Below, piece after piece: positions 7,222 through 15,514 of a stretch of 64,000 nt of DNA (the stretch's first letter is position 1; each line of letters opens with the position of its first letter). The stretch is from Marinomonas ostreistagni (GTDB lineage Bacteria; Pseudomonadota; Gammaproteobacteria; Pseudomonadales; Marinomonadaceae): the NCBI RefSeq assembly GCF_016888445.1, contig NZ_JAFEKF010000002.1, positions 744,001-808,000 of the forward strand, given 5' to 3'. A program made the translations under genes and the position numbers. Below the pieces are notes generated by a model. That model was given only the letters and a program-made list of their open reading frames with translations, had not been told where the DNA came from and searched no databases.

Positions 7222-8748
7222 TTATTTGACCTGAGTTTCAGGGCGGCCCGCTTGTTGCCAATGGGTATGGAATTTTTGACCTGGCTCTGCGTCAACACGC
7301 TCATAGGTGTGCGCACCAAAGTAGTCGCGCTGTGCTTGCAGTAGGTTGGCTGGCAACACTTCTGAACGGTAGCCATCGAAGTAGGCCAGCGCTGAGTAGA
7401 ACGAAGGTGTTGGAATGCCTGACTGTGCGGCCAATACCACGGCGTCGCGTAGACCTTTTTGCTTTTCTTGCATCGCGTTGGCGAAGTACTCGTCTAGCAG
7501 TAGGTTTTCTAGGTCGTGGTTGTTTTCAAATGCGTCGGCAATCTTCTGTAAGAAAGAGGCGCGGATGATACAGCCGCCACGCCAGATCTTGGCGATACCG
7601 ACGAAGTTTAGCGTCCAGTCGTATTCGGTTTGAGCGGCACGCATGAGCTGGAAGCCTTGCGCGTAAGCACAGATCTTAGCGCAGTACAGTGCGTTTTCGA
7701 TTGCTTGCTCAACTGCTTGTGCATCGATTTCAGATAGATCAACGTCGCCCACTAGGAAGCTTGATGCTTTTTCTCGCTCGGCTGTCAAAGTACTTAGCGC
7801 ACGTGCGTAAACCGATTCACTGATGATGCCCGCCGGTACACCCATTTGGGTGGCGCTGATAGACGTCCAACGACCTGTACCTTTTTGACCGGCACTGTCC
7901 AAAATCATGTCGACCAGTGGTGCGCCGGTTTTTTCATCGTACTGTTGTAGGATGTCGGCACTGATTTCGACCAAGTAGCTGTTCAGTACGCCTTGGTTCC
8001 ACTTTTCAAATAGCTTACCGATTTCAGCAGGCTCGTAACCAAGTAGCGAACGAAGAAGGTGGTAGGCTTCACAGATTAGCTGCATGTCAGCGTATTCGAT
8101 GCCGTTGTGTACCATCTTAACGTAGTGACCAGCACCGTTTGGCCCAAGGTAGGCTGTACATGGCTCACCTTCGGTAACAGGCTGACCTGGTGTGCGGGTT
8201 TCGATTGGCTTGCCATTGGCATCAACTTTTGCTGCCACGGCTTCCCACATTGGCTGTAGGTATTTCCAAGAGTCTGCGTCACCACCTGGCATTAGAGAAG
8301 GACCAAAGCGTGCGCCAACTTCCCCACCCGATACGGCTGTGCCAAAGAATTTGAACTTGTCTTTATACTCGCTTTCGCGACGAATAGTATCCGTCCATTG
8401 GCTGTTACCGCAATCGACCACAATGTCCTGTGGCTCTAGACCGGCTTCGATTAAGTTTTGGCAAACAGCATCCACTGGTTTACCAGCGGGTACTAAGACA
8501 ACGATAACGCGTGGGCTAACCAGCATATCGAGCATTTGCTTAATGTCGTCACAACCAATGATTCTCGCTTCGTCGACGGAGTCAGGACGCTCACTAGCTT
8601 CAGTGTCTAGTACGTCTTGGACTTTATCTTTGTCGAGATCAAAACCTGCAACGCGATAACCGTGGTCGGCTAGGTTAAGGGCAAGGTTCTTACCCATGAC
8701 GCCTAATCCAACGAATCCGATGTTGCAGCTCTGATTCACGTTTTGCAT
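7222..8748 (-). CDS. gnd: 6-phosphogluconate dehydrogenase, decarboxylating
   Basis: Oxidises and decarboxylates 6-phosphogluconate to ribulose-5-phosphate with NADP in the oxidative pentose phosphate pathway. The 508-aa protein has the nucleotide-binding GFVGLGVMGKNLA near the N-terminus, the SGGEVGARFGPSLMPGG substrate loop, the catalytic GHYVKMVHNGIEY segment and the C-terminal RDYFGAHTYER motif. It is about 40 residues longer than the E. coli enzyme, with an insertion near residue 180. The start at 8748 is chosen because homology begins there and AAGGTAG lies just upstream. A longer open frame to 8901 adds 51 residues unlike any Gnd. Confidence 0.95.
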   Translation of the reverse strand: MQNVNQSCNIGFVGLGVMGKNLALNLADHGYRVAGFDLDKDKVQDVLDTEASERPDSVDEARIIGCDDIKQMLDMLVSPRVIVVLVPAGKPVDAVCQNLIEAGLEPQDIVVDCGNSQWTDTIRRESEYKDKFKFFGTAVSGGEVGARFGPSLMPGGDADSWKYLQPMWEAVAAKVDANGKPIETRTPGQPVTEGEPCTAYLGPNGAGHYVKMVHNGIEYADMQLICEAYHLLRSLLGYEPAEIGKLFEKWNQGVLNSYLVEISADILQQYDEKTGAPLVDMILDSAGQKGTGRWTSISATQMGVPAGIISESVYARALSTLTAEREKASSFLVGDVDLSEIDAQAVEQAIENALYCAKICAYAQGFQLMRAAQTEYDWTLNFVGIAKIWRGGCIIRASFLQKIADAFENNHDLENLLLDEYFANAMQEKQKGLRDAVVLAAQSGIPTPSFYSALAYFDGYRSEVLPANLLQAQRDYFGAHTYERVDAEPGQKFHTHWQQAGRPETQVK

Positions 8749-9247
8749 AGCTTTAAGTCTACCTTTGTTTCGAACGGGGAAGGTTAGAAAGAATCCTACC
8801 ATGAACCTAGGCTTAAAGGCCTGACTGACGGGCAGGGTAATAGTTGAATTATTGTGGATTTTAATAATTTCGAGGGGGATTTTAGACGAGAATAAACGCA
8901 ATTTCGAGTAAAAATGCAGCGAATGCGCTTAGAGCCTATATGCAGTTAGTTGGAATCCTTTATAACCCTTCACTATATAGCGCCGTAATTTAAAAACATT
9001 TACGTAATTTTATTTCATATCGTTATTTTTATTACAGTATAAAAAATCAACTAAATGTCGTTTTTGAAACATTTAAATTGTTTAATTTCAAAGGCTTAGC
9101 ACTTCTTTGTAGTCCCAGTCACCTGTAAAAAAATAACATTATGTTATATCAATATTATTTTTTAGAATGTTTTGTTAGTATATTTGTAACCCCCATATAA
9201 AAAAAATAATTCCAATAATTAATATTCTATTCAGAGGACTTGTGCAT
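8749..9247. other. AT-rich divergent intergenic region, gnd/pckA
   Basis: Nearly 500 bases without a credible gene. The part from about 8940 to 9240 is markedly AT-rich and should hold the promoters of gnd (minus) and pckA (plus). No clean -35/-10 pair, RNA gene or repeat could be assigned by eye. Confidence 0.6.
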
Positions 9248-10801
9248 ATGATCAATCGATCTGATGACTCAATAATTGTACGAAACCCCACCACAGCAGT
9301 ACTGGTAGAAAGTGCGTTGGCAGCGGGTGAAGGTGTGTTGGCGGATACCGGTGCATTGGTAGTAGAAACGGGTGCGAGAACTGGCCGTTCACCGATGGAT
9401 CGTTTCATTGTTGAAGAAGAGACCACACGCGATACGATTCACTGGGGCGCGGTAAACCGTCCATTCCCAGAAGAAAAATTTGCACCACTTTGGGAGCGTG
9501 TTGAAAGCTACCTTAATGAGCGCAAATCTTACCTATCAGATGTGCATGTTGGCGCGGGCGATGATTACTACATCCCAGTGCAAATGCGCACAGAAACGGC
9601 TTGGCAGCATTTGTTTGGTCGTAACCTATTTATTGCCCCTGAGTCTTACAATCCTAACGCTAAGGGCGAATGGCAGATTTTGAATGTCCCCACATTCGAA
9701 TGTCAGCCAGAGCGTGATGGCACCAACTCTGATGGTTGTGTGATTCTAAACTTCAAAGAGCGTAAGGTGCTGATTGCCGGTATGCGTTACGCTGGTGAAA
9801 TGAAGAAGGCTATGTTCTCGGTGCAGAACTACCTATTGCCAGCAGAGCAAGTGTTGCCGATGCACTGTGCCGCCAACGTCGGTGAAGAAGGCGATGTGAC
9901 ATTGTTCTTTGGCCTGTCTGGTACTGGTAAAACAACCTTGTCTGCAGATGAGTCACGCTTCTTGATCGGTGATGATGAGCACGGTTGGGGCAAAGGCACT
10001 GTCTTTAACATCGAAGGTGGCTGTTACGCCAAAACCATCGATCTGTCTGAAAAGAATGAGCCGGTTATCTGGAAGGCGATCAAGTTTGGTACCGTTCTTG
10101 AAAACGTGGTTCTAGATGAGCAGCGTCACGCTGACTACACTGACACCTCTTTGACGCAAAACGGCCGCGCAGGTTACCCGCTGACGAGTGTTGAAAAACG
10201 CTCAGCCCATAACCGTGCGGGTGAGCCGAATGCGGTGATCTTTTTGACCTGTGATTTGACGGGGGTCTTGCCGCCGGTGTCGATCTTGTCAAAAGAAGCG
10301 GCGGCATACCATTTCTTAAGCGGTTACACAGCTTTGGTTGGTTCGACTGAAATGGGCGCTGGCACGGGTATAAAATCAACTTTCTCTACCTGTTTTGGTG
10401 CGCCTTTCTTCCCACGTTCGGCGGATGTCTACGCAGATCTTTTGATCAAGCGTATTGAAGAGTTTGGTAGCAAGGTTTACTTGGTTAATACTGGCTGGAC
10501 AGGTGGTGCTCATGGTAAAGGCGGCAAGCGCTTTAGCATCCCAACCACACGTGCCGTAATCGCTGCGATTCAGTCCGGCGCGCTAGCTAATGTTGAGACA
10601 ACGCACCTTGAGCAGTTGAATGTGGACATTCCGACACAAGTTGAAGGGGTGGAAAGCCAGCTTTTGAATCCTCGTGATACATGGTCAGATCAAGCCGCTT
10701 ACGATGCACAGGCGAAAGATTTAATTAGCCAGTTTGTTGAGAACTTTAAGAAATTTGAGACCGTCTCGCAGAGCATTATCGATGCCGGTCCTAAGCTGTA
10801 A
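9248..10801 (+). CDS. pckA: Phosphoenolpyruvate carboxykinase (ATP)
   Basis: Gluconeogenic enzyme converting oxaloacetate and ATP to phosphoenolpyruvate, ADP and CO2. The 517-aa protein contains the [10 protein letters not shown] substrate motif, the phosphate-binding loop GLSGTGKT (222-229), the metal-binding LIGDDEHGW, and the C-terminal [13 protein letters not shown] at 9233-9238 sits nine bases from ATG 9248. The in-frame GTG at 9242 would be only three bases away, so it is rejected. The gene is monocistronic, with a long AT-rich upstream region and its own terminator. It is divergent from gnd, another central-carbon gene. Confidence 0.95.
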   Translation: MINRSDDSIIVRNPTTAVLVESALAAGEGVLADTGALVVETGARTGRSPMDRFIVEEETTRDTIHWGAVNRPFPEEKFAPLWERVESYLNERKSYLSDVHVGAGDDYYIPVQMRTETAWQHLFGRNLFIAPESYNPNAKGEWQILNVPTFECQPERDGTNSDGCVILNFKERKVLIAGMRYAGEMKKAMFSVQNYLLPAEQVLPMHCAANVGEEGDVTLFFGLSGTGKTTLSADESRFLIGDDEHGWGKGTVFNIEGGCYAKTIDLSEKNEPVIWKAIKFGTVLENVVLDEQRHADYTDTSLTQNGRAGYPLTSVEKRSAHNRAGEPNAVIFLTCDLTGVLPPVSILSKEAAAYHFLSGYTALVGSTEMGAGTGIKSTFSTCFGAPFFPRSADVYADLLIKRIEEFGSKVYLVNTGWTGGAHGKGGKRFSIPTTRAVIAAIQSGALANVETTHLEQLNVDIPTQVEGVESQLLNPRDTWSDQAAYDAQAKDLISQFVENFKKFETVSQSIIDAGPKL

Positions 10802-10824
10802 CGGCTAACGTCTCCTCTTTACAC

Positions 10825-10853
10825 AAAAGCCGCGTACCATACGCGGCTTTTTT
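10825..10853 (+). terminator. Terminator of pckA
   Basis: AAAAGCCGCGTA, CCA loop, TACGCGGCTTTTTT: a GC-rich stem followed by a T run, 24 bases after the pckA stop. Confidence 0.92.
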
Positions 10854-10910
10854 ACACTCCCATGTGTTGAGTCTCTAGAGACTTGAGCCCGCTTCATGTA
10901 ATCTTTGTGC

Positions 10911-11684
10911 ATGATCATCGACAGTCACTGCCATTTGGATTTTGCTTGTTTTAGCGACGATTTGGATGCGCTATTAAAGCGTTGCCAAGCCGTTGGTGTG
11001 AGCGAATTTTTAGTGCCCAGTACGACGGCGGCTTCTTGGTCGCAAGTGCAGGCGTTAGGGCAACAATATCGCTGTTGTAAGATCGCGCTAGGATTACACC
11101 CTTATTTTTTAGAGAGCTTCACCGCCTCAGCGTTGCCTTTACTTGAGCAGCAGTTGTCGGCACAACCTGTCGTGGCGCTAGGGGAAATCGGTTTGGATAA
11201 ATGGCCAGGTATGCCGGACTACGGGCTGCAAATTGAGGTTTTTTGTGCTCAGTTAGCTATGGCCGATCGGTTGCAGTTGCCGGTGATTTTGCATACCCGC
11301 AAAAGCGAAGATGATGTATTGAAGTATCTGCGCCAGCAGGGCTTTAAATGGGGTGGCATCGTGCACGCCTTTAATGGCAGCTTGCAACAGGCGAAGCGCT
11401 TTATCGAGATGGGATTTGTGTTGGGCATCGGCGGCACGGTGACCTACCCAAGAGCAAACAAAGCGCGTCAAGTGCTGCAGGCGTTAGCCGATGAAGAGTT
11501 TGTATTAGAAACGGATGCGCCAGACATGCCGTTAAGTGGTTATCAAGGGCAAACCAATACGCCTGAGCGGTTACCGCTGGTGGCGCAAGAGGTGGCCACT
11601 TTGCGCAGTCAATCGCTAGAGCATGTGGCTGAGCAAACCAGCAAGAATCTATTAAGAGTGATGCCTAATTGGCATAAGGTTTAG
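10911..11684 (+). CDS. TatD family metal-dependent hydrolase (YjjV-like)
   Basis: A 257-aa TIM-barrel metallohydrolase of the TatD DNase family. Metal-binding motifs are in order: DSHCHLD at residues 4-10, GLHPY, GEIGLD, the histidine of LHTRKS, VHAFNG, and the terminal ETDAPDMPL. Family members have 3'-to-5' exonuclease or deoxyribonuclease activity; the YjjV branch is poorly characterised. ATG 10911 begins directly at the conserved DSHCH motif, and the in-frame TTG at 10905 adds only two residues. No clear ribosome site is visible. It is nine bases upstream of the next gene, with which it likely forms an operon. Confidence 0.85.
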   Translation: MIIDSHCHLDFACFSDDLDALLKRCQAVGVSEFLVPSTTAASWSQVQALGQQYRCCKIALGLHPYFLESFTASALPLLEQQLSAQPVVALGEIGLDKWPGMPDYGLQIEVFCAQLAMADRLQLPVILHTRKSEDDVLKYLRQQGFKWGGIVHAFNGSLQQAKRFIEMGFVLGIGGTVTYPRANKARQVLQALADEEFVLETDAPDMPLSGYQGQTNTPERLPLVAQEVATLRSQSLEHVAEQTSKNLLRVMPNWHKV

Positions 11685-11693
11685 AGAGTAAGT

Positions 11694-12575
11694 ATGCAAG
11701 ACAACATTAACGCCCCGATGCGTGTGGTGCTATTAGGCAGCGATACTGAGCTGGGGCGCGCGATTCGTGAGTACTACGACAACGATTTTGACTTTGATTG
11801 GTTAGAAACCCCGAGTGAAGAGGTGATGCAGCGTTTGTCCTCGTCGGTGCTGGATCGTCAATATTGCGATGCGATTATCGACGCTTATTCTTTACGCAGT
11901 GCATCACAAAACGATTATGCCCAATTTTTAGCCGCCCTTGAGCAGGTTGTTCAGCAGGAGTCTTGTCCACCAATTTATATGTTAAGTGGTGTGCAGGTGT
12001 TTTTGGGCGACAAAGAAACCACTTACCTAGAAACCGATGAGCCAGATGGTCGTGGCCGTTTTGCCAATACGTTACAGCAGGCGGAGCAGGTCGTGCTAGC
12101 GTCTGACAACAACATTGTGTTGCGCACCGGCTGGTTGTTTAGCGGTGCCGTAGATGATTTTGTGTCTAATACTATCAATCTGGTGCGCTCGGGCTCTTCG
12201 GTCACGTTTCATGACACTGCGATCGGTTCGCCGACGCCTGTCAGTGATGTGGCGCGAGTACTATTATCTGTGGTTAAGCAGCGCCATTACGGTGCTAAAA
12301 ATACCGGTATTTATCACTACTGTTGCTCAGAAGAGATTTCTTGGATGGGGTTGGTGGAGGCTGTGTTAACCACGGCGAGCCAATTTGATCAAAGAGCCCA
12401 AGCGGAGCTCGAAAAGCTGGGGGATACGGTAAATGCCTTGGAAATGGCTACTGAGATCAAAAGACAGTCATTATCCTGTCGAAAAATCTTTGGTCATTAC
12501 GGCATCAAGCAGCGTTCGTGGCGACCTGTGCTACGATCACTGATTAAAGAATTGTATCAGCTACCATCTGCCTGA
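11694..12575 (+). CDS. RmlD-like sugar-nucleotide-binding protein, degenerate active site
   Basis: A 293-aa protein with the layout of dTDP-4-dehydrorhamnose reductase (RmlD, extended short-chain dehydrogenase fold). Similarity is clearest at YLETDEP and VLRTGWLFSG. The nucleotide-binding GxxGxxG reads GSDTELG (15-21), with the middle glycine lost. The catalytic YxxxK reads FANTL (123-127), losing both Tyr and Lys. It is therefore probably not a reductase and may bind a nucleotide-sugar or act structurally. It follows a TatD gene in a likely operon and is not next to other rhamnose genes. Its actual function is unknown. Confidence 0.7.
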   Translation: MQDNINAPMRVVLLGSDTELGRAIREYYDNDFDFDWLETPSEEVMQRLSSSVLDRQYCDAIIDAYSLRSASQNDYAQFLAALEQVVQQESCPPIYMLSGVQVFLGDKETTYLETDEPDGRGRFANTLQQAEQVVLASDNNIVLRTGWLFSGAVDDFVSNTINLVRSGSSVTFHDTAIGSPTPVSDVARVLLSVVKQRHYGAKNTGIYHYCCSEEISWMGLVEAVLTTASQFDQRAQAELEKLGDTVNALEMATEIKRQSLSCRKIFGHYGIKQRSWRPVLRSLIKELYQLPSA

Positions 12576-12611
12576 TGGTCAGTAATAATCTATTGTCTAG
12601 AGGAGTGAACT

Positions 12612-13010
12612 GTGAACGTTAAAGCTGTCTTGTTGGTTTATGTGTTACAGCTGATTGCCGGAGTGATTTGGTATTCTGCGGCACCTGCGGAGGTGACACA
12701 GCAGCTTGAGGGTGGTTCGCTCAGTGATGGCCTGAATGGCAGCATGATCGGCTTTGCGATTGCGCTATTCGTTTATACCTATTTCACCGCTTGGTTACTG
12801 GTTAAAGCCAACATAGGCTCAAGTTTTGGCATGATGCTGATTGTTATTATGAGCTGGTTGTTTGTGGTATTGCCTAACTTCTTTTTCACCAGTCTATTTT
12901 TAGACTTCTCGCACATGGGTTACTTGCTGTCGTTTGGTTTGATTAGTTGCTTGATTGCTGCGTTCATTCTGCCATTTTGGCGTGCGAGTCGTACGATCTT
13001 TAAAGGCTAG
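12612..13010 (+). CDS. Small four-helix membrane protein, DUF1761-like
   Basis: A 132-aa integral membrane protein with about four hydrophobic segments (roughly residues 3-22, 44-65, 70-92, 100-123). The opening VLQLIAGVIWYS resembles the start of DUF1761 proteins, whose function is unknown; that match is tentative. The start is GTG at 12612, supported by GAGGAG at 12599-12604. It lies 36 bases after the RmlD-like gene and may be co-transcribed. It ends at a hairpin shared with the convergent membrane-protein gene. Confidence 0.6.
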   Translation: MNVKAVLLVYVLQLIAGVIWYSAAPAEVTQQLEGGSLSDGLNGSMIGFAIALFVYTYFTAWLLVKANIGSSFGMMLIVIMSWLFVVLPNFFFTSLFLDFSHMGYLLSFGLISCLIAAFILPFWRASRTIFKG

Positions 13011-13035
13011 AAAGTTTGCTGGATCAGGGAAAGTA

Positions 13036-13065
13036 AGAAAGTAGCCTTAATAAAGGCTACTTTCT
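13036..13065. terminator. Bidirectional hairpin between convergent genes
   Basis: Perfect 13-base stem (13036-13048 with 13053-13065, GTAGCC core, 4-base loop). Its left arm and loop contain the stop codon of the minus-strand gene, so the terminator overlaps coding sequence. The flanking T run is short. Confidence 0.7.
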
Positions 13066-13892
13066 GGCCAGACAGACCAAAGCGCAACTGCTGCGATCAC
13101 TGCACTCAAGAGTACTTGTGGTAACAGAGTTTTAAGGGGGCTCAGTAAGCGCCCATCTTCACGCCAAATAAGGTTGCTCAAGGCATTAGTTAGCAGAGCA
13201 ACATAGCTTACCAATACGACCCAAAGCGGTAGATCAGCCAATACATGGGCTTGCGCTAATAGGCCGGCAAGCACAAAAGTGCCAGGCAATAGCAGAGTTA
13301 AGCTGCTTTGTTTAAGAACAAACCTTTGTACCAAGATCGCAGCTGCCATGCTGGCGGCAAAGACCCCCAACAATTGTCCAATCAGCAAACTGCCACCGAT
13401 CGATACGACTGGTGCGCTCACGGCGGCTACAACAGCGAGTGAAGCCGTTGGCGCGTGAGAGGTCTTGGCTTCGGCAGTAATATTTTGGCAACTCATCACC
13501 AACCAAGCGATAACGCCTGCCGCAATGGCCCAAGAAATACTCACCAGTTGATTTTGATGCTGTAGCACAGGGTTTAGTAGCAAATAAAAGCTTACACTCA
13601 GTAGCAGCAGCGTTAACCAAGAAGTTTGCCAGCGTGCACTTAGCGTTTTTAGCAATGAGGCCAAACAACCTAATAAGACGGTGATGACTAAGAAGTCTAG
13701 GGCTTTGCTGGGCGGGAAGTTTAAGCCTGAATGAATCAGGTTTAAGCCCACCAAAAAGCCCGCTGCAAGGCCAAGGACGCTCAGTCTTTGATGTATCTTT
13801 CCTAGCAGGGCGAGTAGCGCCGCTGCTAGAAATGGATAGATCGCTGTATTGAGTAACATCACCAGGTTGGTATTACCGGCTTCCTCATACAT
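13047..13892 (-). CDS. Polytopic membrane protein of unknown function
   Basis: A 281-aa very hydrophobic protein with eight or nine predicted helices, rich in Leu, Ala and Val. No recognisable catalytic, transporter or binding motif was found. A hydrophilic loop near residues 135-148 (QNITAEAKTSHAP) separates two hydrophobic halves. ATG 13892 has AGAGG eleven bases upstream. It starts 18 bases after the yceI stop, in the same direction, so the two may form an operon. I cannot place it in a family, so it is reported as an expressed-looking hypothetical gene. Confidence 0.6.
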   Translation of the reverse strand: MYEEAGNTNLVMLLNTAIYPFLAAALLALLGKIHQRLSVLGLAAGFLVGLNLIHSGLNFPPSKALDFLVITVLLGCLASLLKTLSARWQTSWLTLLLLSVSFYLLLNPVLQHQNQLVSISWAIAAGVIAWLVMSCQNITAEAKTSHAPTASLAVVAAVSAPVVSIGGSLLIGQLLGVFAASMAAAILVQRFVLKQSSLTLLLPGTFVLAGLLAQAHVLADLPLWVVLVSYVALLTNALSNLIWREDGRLLSPLKTLLPQVLLSAVIAAVALWSVWPESSLY

Positions 13893-13910
13893 GGTGCGGT
13901 CAGCCTCTTA

Positions 13911-14450
13911 TTATTGGCGAATGCCTTCAATGTAAACGTCGATTTCGGTTTCGTCGGTCACACCAGGGATGAAGTAAGACACACCAAAGTCGCTACGCTT
14001 AATCGTAGTGCTGGCTTCAAAGCCGGCACGGTAGCCGCCCCATGGATCGTCGCCTTCGCCAACTTTATCGACTTCGAATGTCACTTGTTTGGTCACGCCG
14101 TGAAGCGTTAGGTCGCCAACTAGATCTTCGCCGTCAAATGAGGTGCTTTTGAAGGTTAACGTTGGGAATTGTTTTACGTCTAGGAAATCAGGGCTGCGAA
14201 GGTGCTTATCACGTGCTTCGTGGTTGGTATCAACGCTAGCTGCTTGAATGGTGAATTCGACTTTGCCTGTGGTGTCGTCATCACCGTAAGCAAAAGAGCC
14301 TTCAAAGTCATTAAAGCGGCCGACGGTTGTGCTGACACCAAGGTGACCCACTTCAAATGTCACGGCTGAGTGTGCTGGGTCAACTTGATAGTCTGCGGCG
14401 AATGCGCCTGTTGATGCGATCACTGCGGTAGTAACCAGTAAAGCTTTCAT
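13911..14450 (-). CDS. YceI family periplasmic protein
   Basis: A 179-aa secreted lipocalin-like protein. A signal peptide (MKALLVTTAVIASTGAFAA) precedes the YQVDPAHSAVTFEVGHLGVSTTVGRF start of the YceI beta-barrel, which binds isoprenoid-type lipids in characterised members. The conserved RDKHLRSPDFLDV and LHGVTK segments are present. ATG 14450 is preceded by GGAGG at good spacing; an upstream ATG at 14486 would bury the signal peptide. It is divergent from a LysR regulator, which often controls its neighbour, and upstream of an unknown membrane-protein gene. Confidence 0.88.
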   Translation of the reverse strand: MKALLVTTAVIASTGAFAADYQVDPAHSAVTFEVGHLGVSTTVGRFNDFEGSFAYGDDDTTGKVEFTIQAASVDTNHEARDKHLRSPDFLDVKQFPTLTFKSTSFDGEDLVGDLTLHGVTKQVTFEVDKVGEGDDPWGGYRAGFEASTTIKRSDFGVSYFIPGVTDETEIDVYIEGIRQ

Positions 14451-14594
14451 AGTGCCTCCAAAAGGTATGTTGTTTAACGTTGGCAACCAGTATAATCAGG
14501 TTTAAATGATACATAATCAGCCATTTTTACAATTCACTGTTTTATATTAAGAAATAAATCTAAGGGAACTTTCCTTACAAATCAGGAGTTAAAT

Positions 14595-15485
14595 ATGGAT
14601 AAGCTGCAGGCGATGAAGGTGTTTTGTCGTGTTTATGAAGCTGAGAGCTTTAAGCTTGCCAGTGAATCATTAGATATTTCTAGACCTATGGTGACCCGTT
14701 ATATCAACTCCCTAGAAGAGGAGTTGGGGGCTAAATTATTACATCGTAATACACGTAATATCAGTATCACGCATGCGGGACGTCAATATTATCAGCATTG
14801 CACCAATATCCTTGAGGCGATCGAAGAAGCTGAAGGTGAGCTGGGGGATTTGACGCGCCAACCTAAAGGTCATTTGCGTATAAGTGTGCCGATGGACTTT
14901 GGTTTGACGCACATGGTGCCGATCTTAAGCGAATTCTCTGCCCGTTACCCAGACATTACTTTAGAAATTGATTTTAGCGATAAGCGCATTGATTTGACCG
15001 AGTCTGGGATTGATTTGGCGGTGCGTGGTGGTGAGTTGGGTGGCGATCACTTTATCGCTCGACCTTTGTGTAACATGCGTGGTTATGTCTGTGCTTCGCC
15101 GGACTATTTAGCGCGTCGAGGGACACCTAAGCACCCAACCGATTTGCTCGAACATGACTGTTTGATTTATACCAATGCTCCTTACGCTGGGCGTTGGCAG
15201 TTCCGTAATGCGCAAGAAGATTTTGAAGTGCATGTCTCTGGTTCGTTGATGGGCAACAATGGCGGAGCATTGACACGCTTTGCGGTAGAGGGGGCGGGGA
15301 TTATTATGCAGCCGGATTTCTTGATCGAAAAGTACGTCGAATCTGGTGAGCTGACGGTGTTGTTCCCAGAGTATGAGACGTTCACAGGGCAGTTTTACGC
15401 GGTCTATGCGGAGCGCAAGTTGTTGCCGAAAAAGGTGCGCTTATTGATTGATTTCTTGATCGAAAAACTAGGATCCCCAGCATAG
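14595..15485 (+). CDS. LysR family transcriptional regulator
   Basis: A 296-aa regulator with an N-terminal winged helix-turn-helix (residues 1-60, FKLASESLDISRPMVTRYINSLEEELGAKLLHRN) and a C-terminal substrate-binding-like effector domain starting near residue 92. It belongs to the AaeR/DsdC-like branch that carries GHLRISVPMDFG. The ligand is unknown. It is divergent from yceI across 144 bases, and LysR proteins commonly regulate the divergent neighbour, so yceI and the gene behind it are candidate targets. A hairpin overlaps its stop codon. Confidence 0.85.
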   Translation: MDKLQAMKVFCRVYEAESFKLASESLDISRPMVTRYINSLEEELGAKLLHRNTRNISITHAGRQYYQHCTNILEAIEEAEGELGDLTRQPKGHLRISVPMDFGLTHMVPILSEFSARYPDITLEIDFSDKRIDLTESGIDLAVRGGELGGDHFIARPLCNMRGYVCASPDYLARRGTPKHPTDLLEHDCLIYTNAPYAGRWQFRNAQEDFEVHVSGSLMGNNGGALTRFAVEGAGIIMQPDFLIEKYVESGELTVLFPEYETFTGQFYAVYAERKLLPKKVRLLIDFLIEKLGSPA

Positions 15486-15493
15486 CTGGGGAT
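15473..15493. terminator. Hairpin overlapping the LysR stop codon
   Basis: Nine-base stem ATCCCCAGC/GCTGGGGAT with an ATA loop; the LysR stop TAG lies in the loop and right arm. It stands between convergent genes. No long T run follows, so termination may be inefficient. Confidence 0.55.
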
Positions 15494-15514
15494 TCTTGGT
15501 CTGACTTGAGGTGA

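Noticed and set aside
8192..8659. 155-codon ORF antisense to gnd
   Set aside because: A shadow of the strongly conserved gnd coding frame, with no ribosome site and no family motif.
8749..8901. 51-codon N-terminal extension of gnd in the same frame
   Set aside because: The extension is unlike Gnd, and a ribosome site precedes the internal ATG at 8748, where homology begins.
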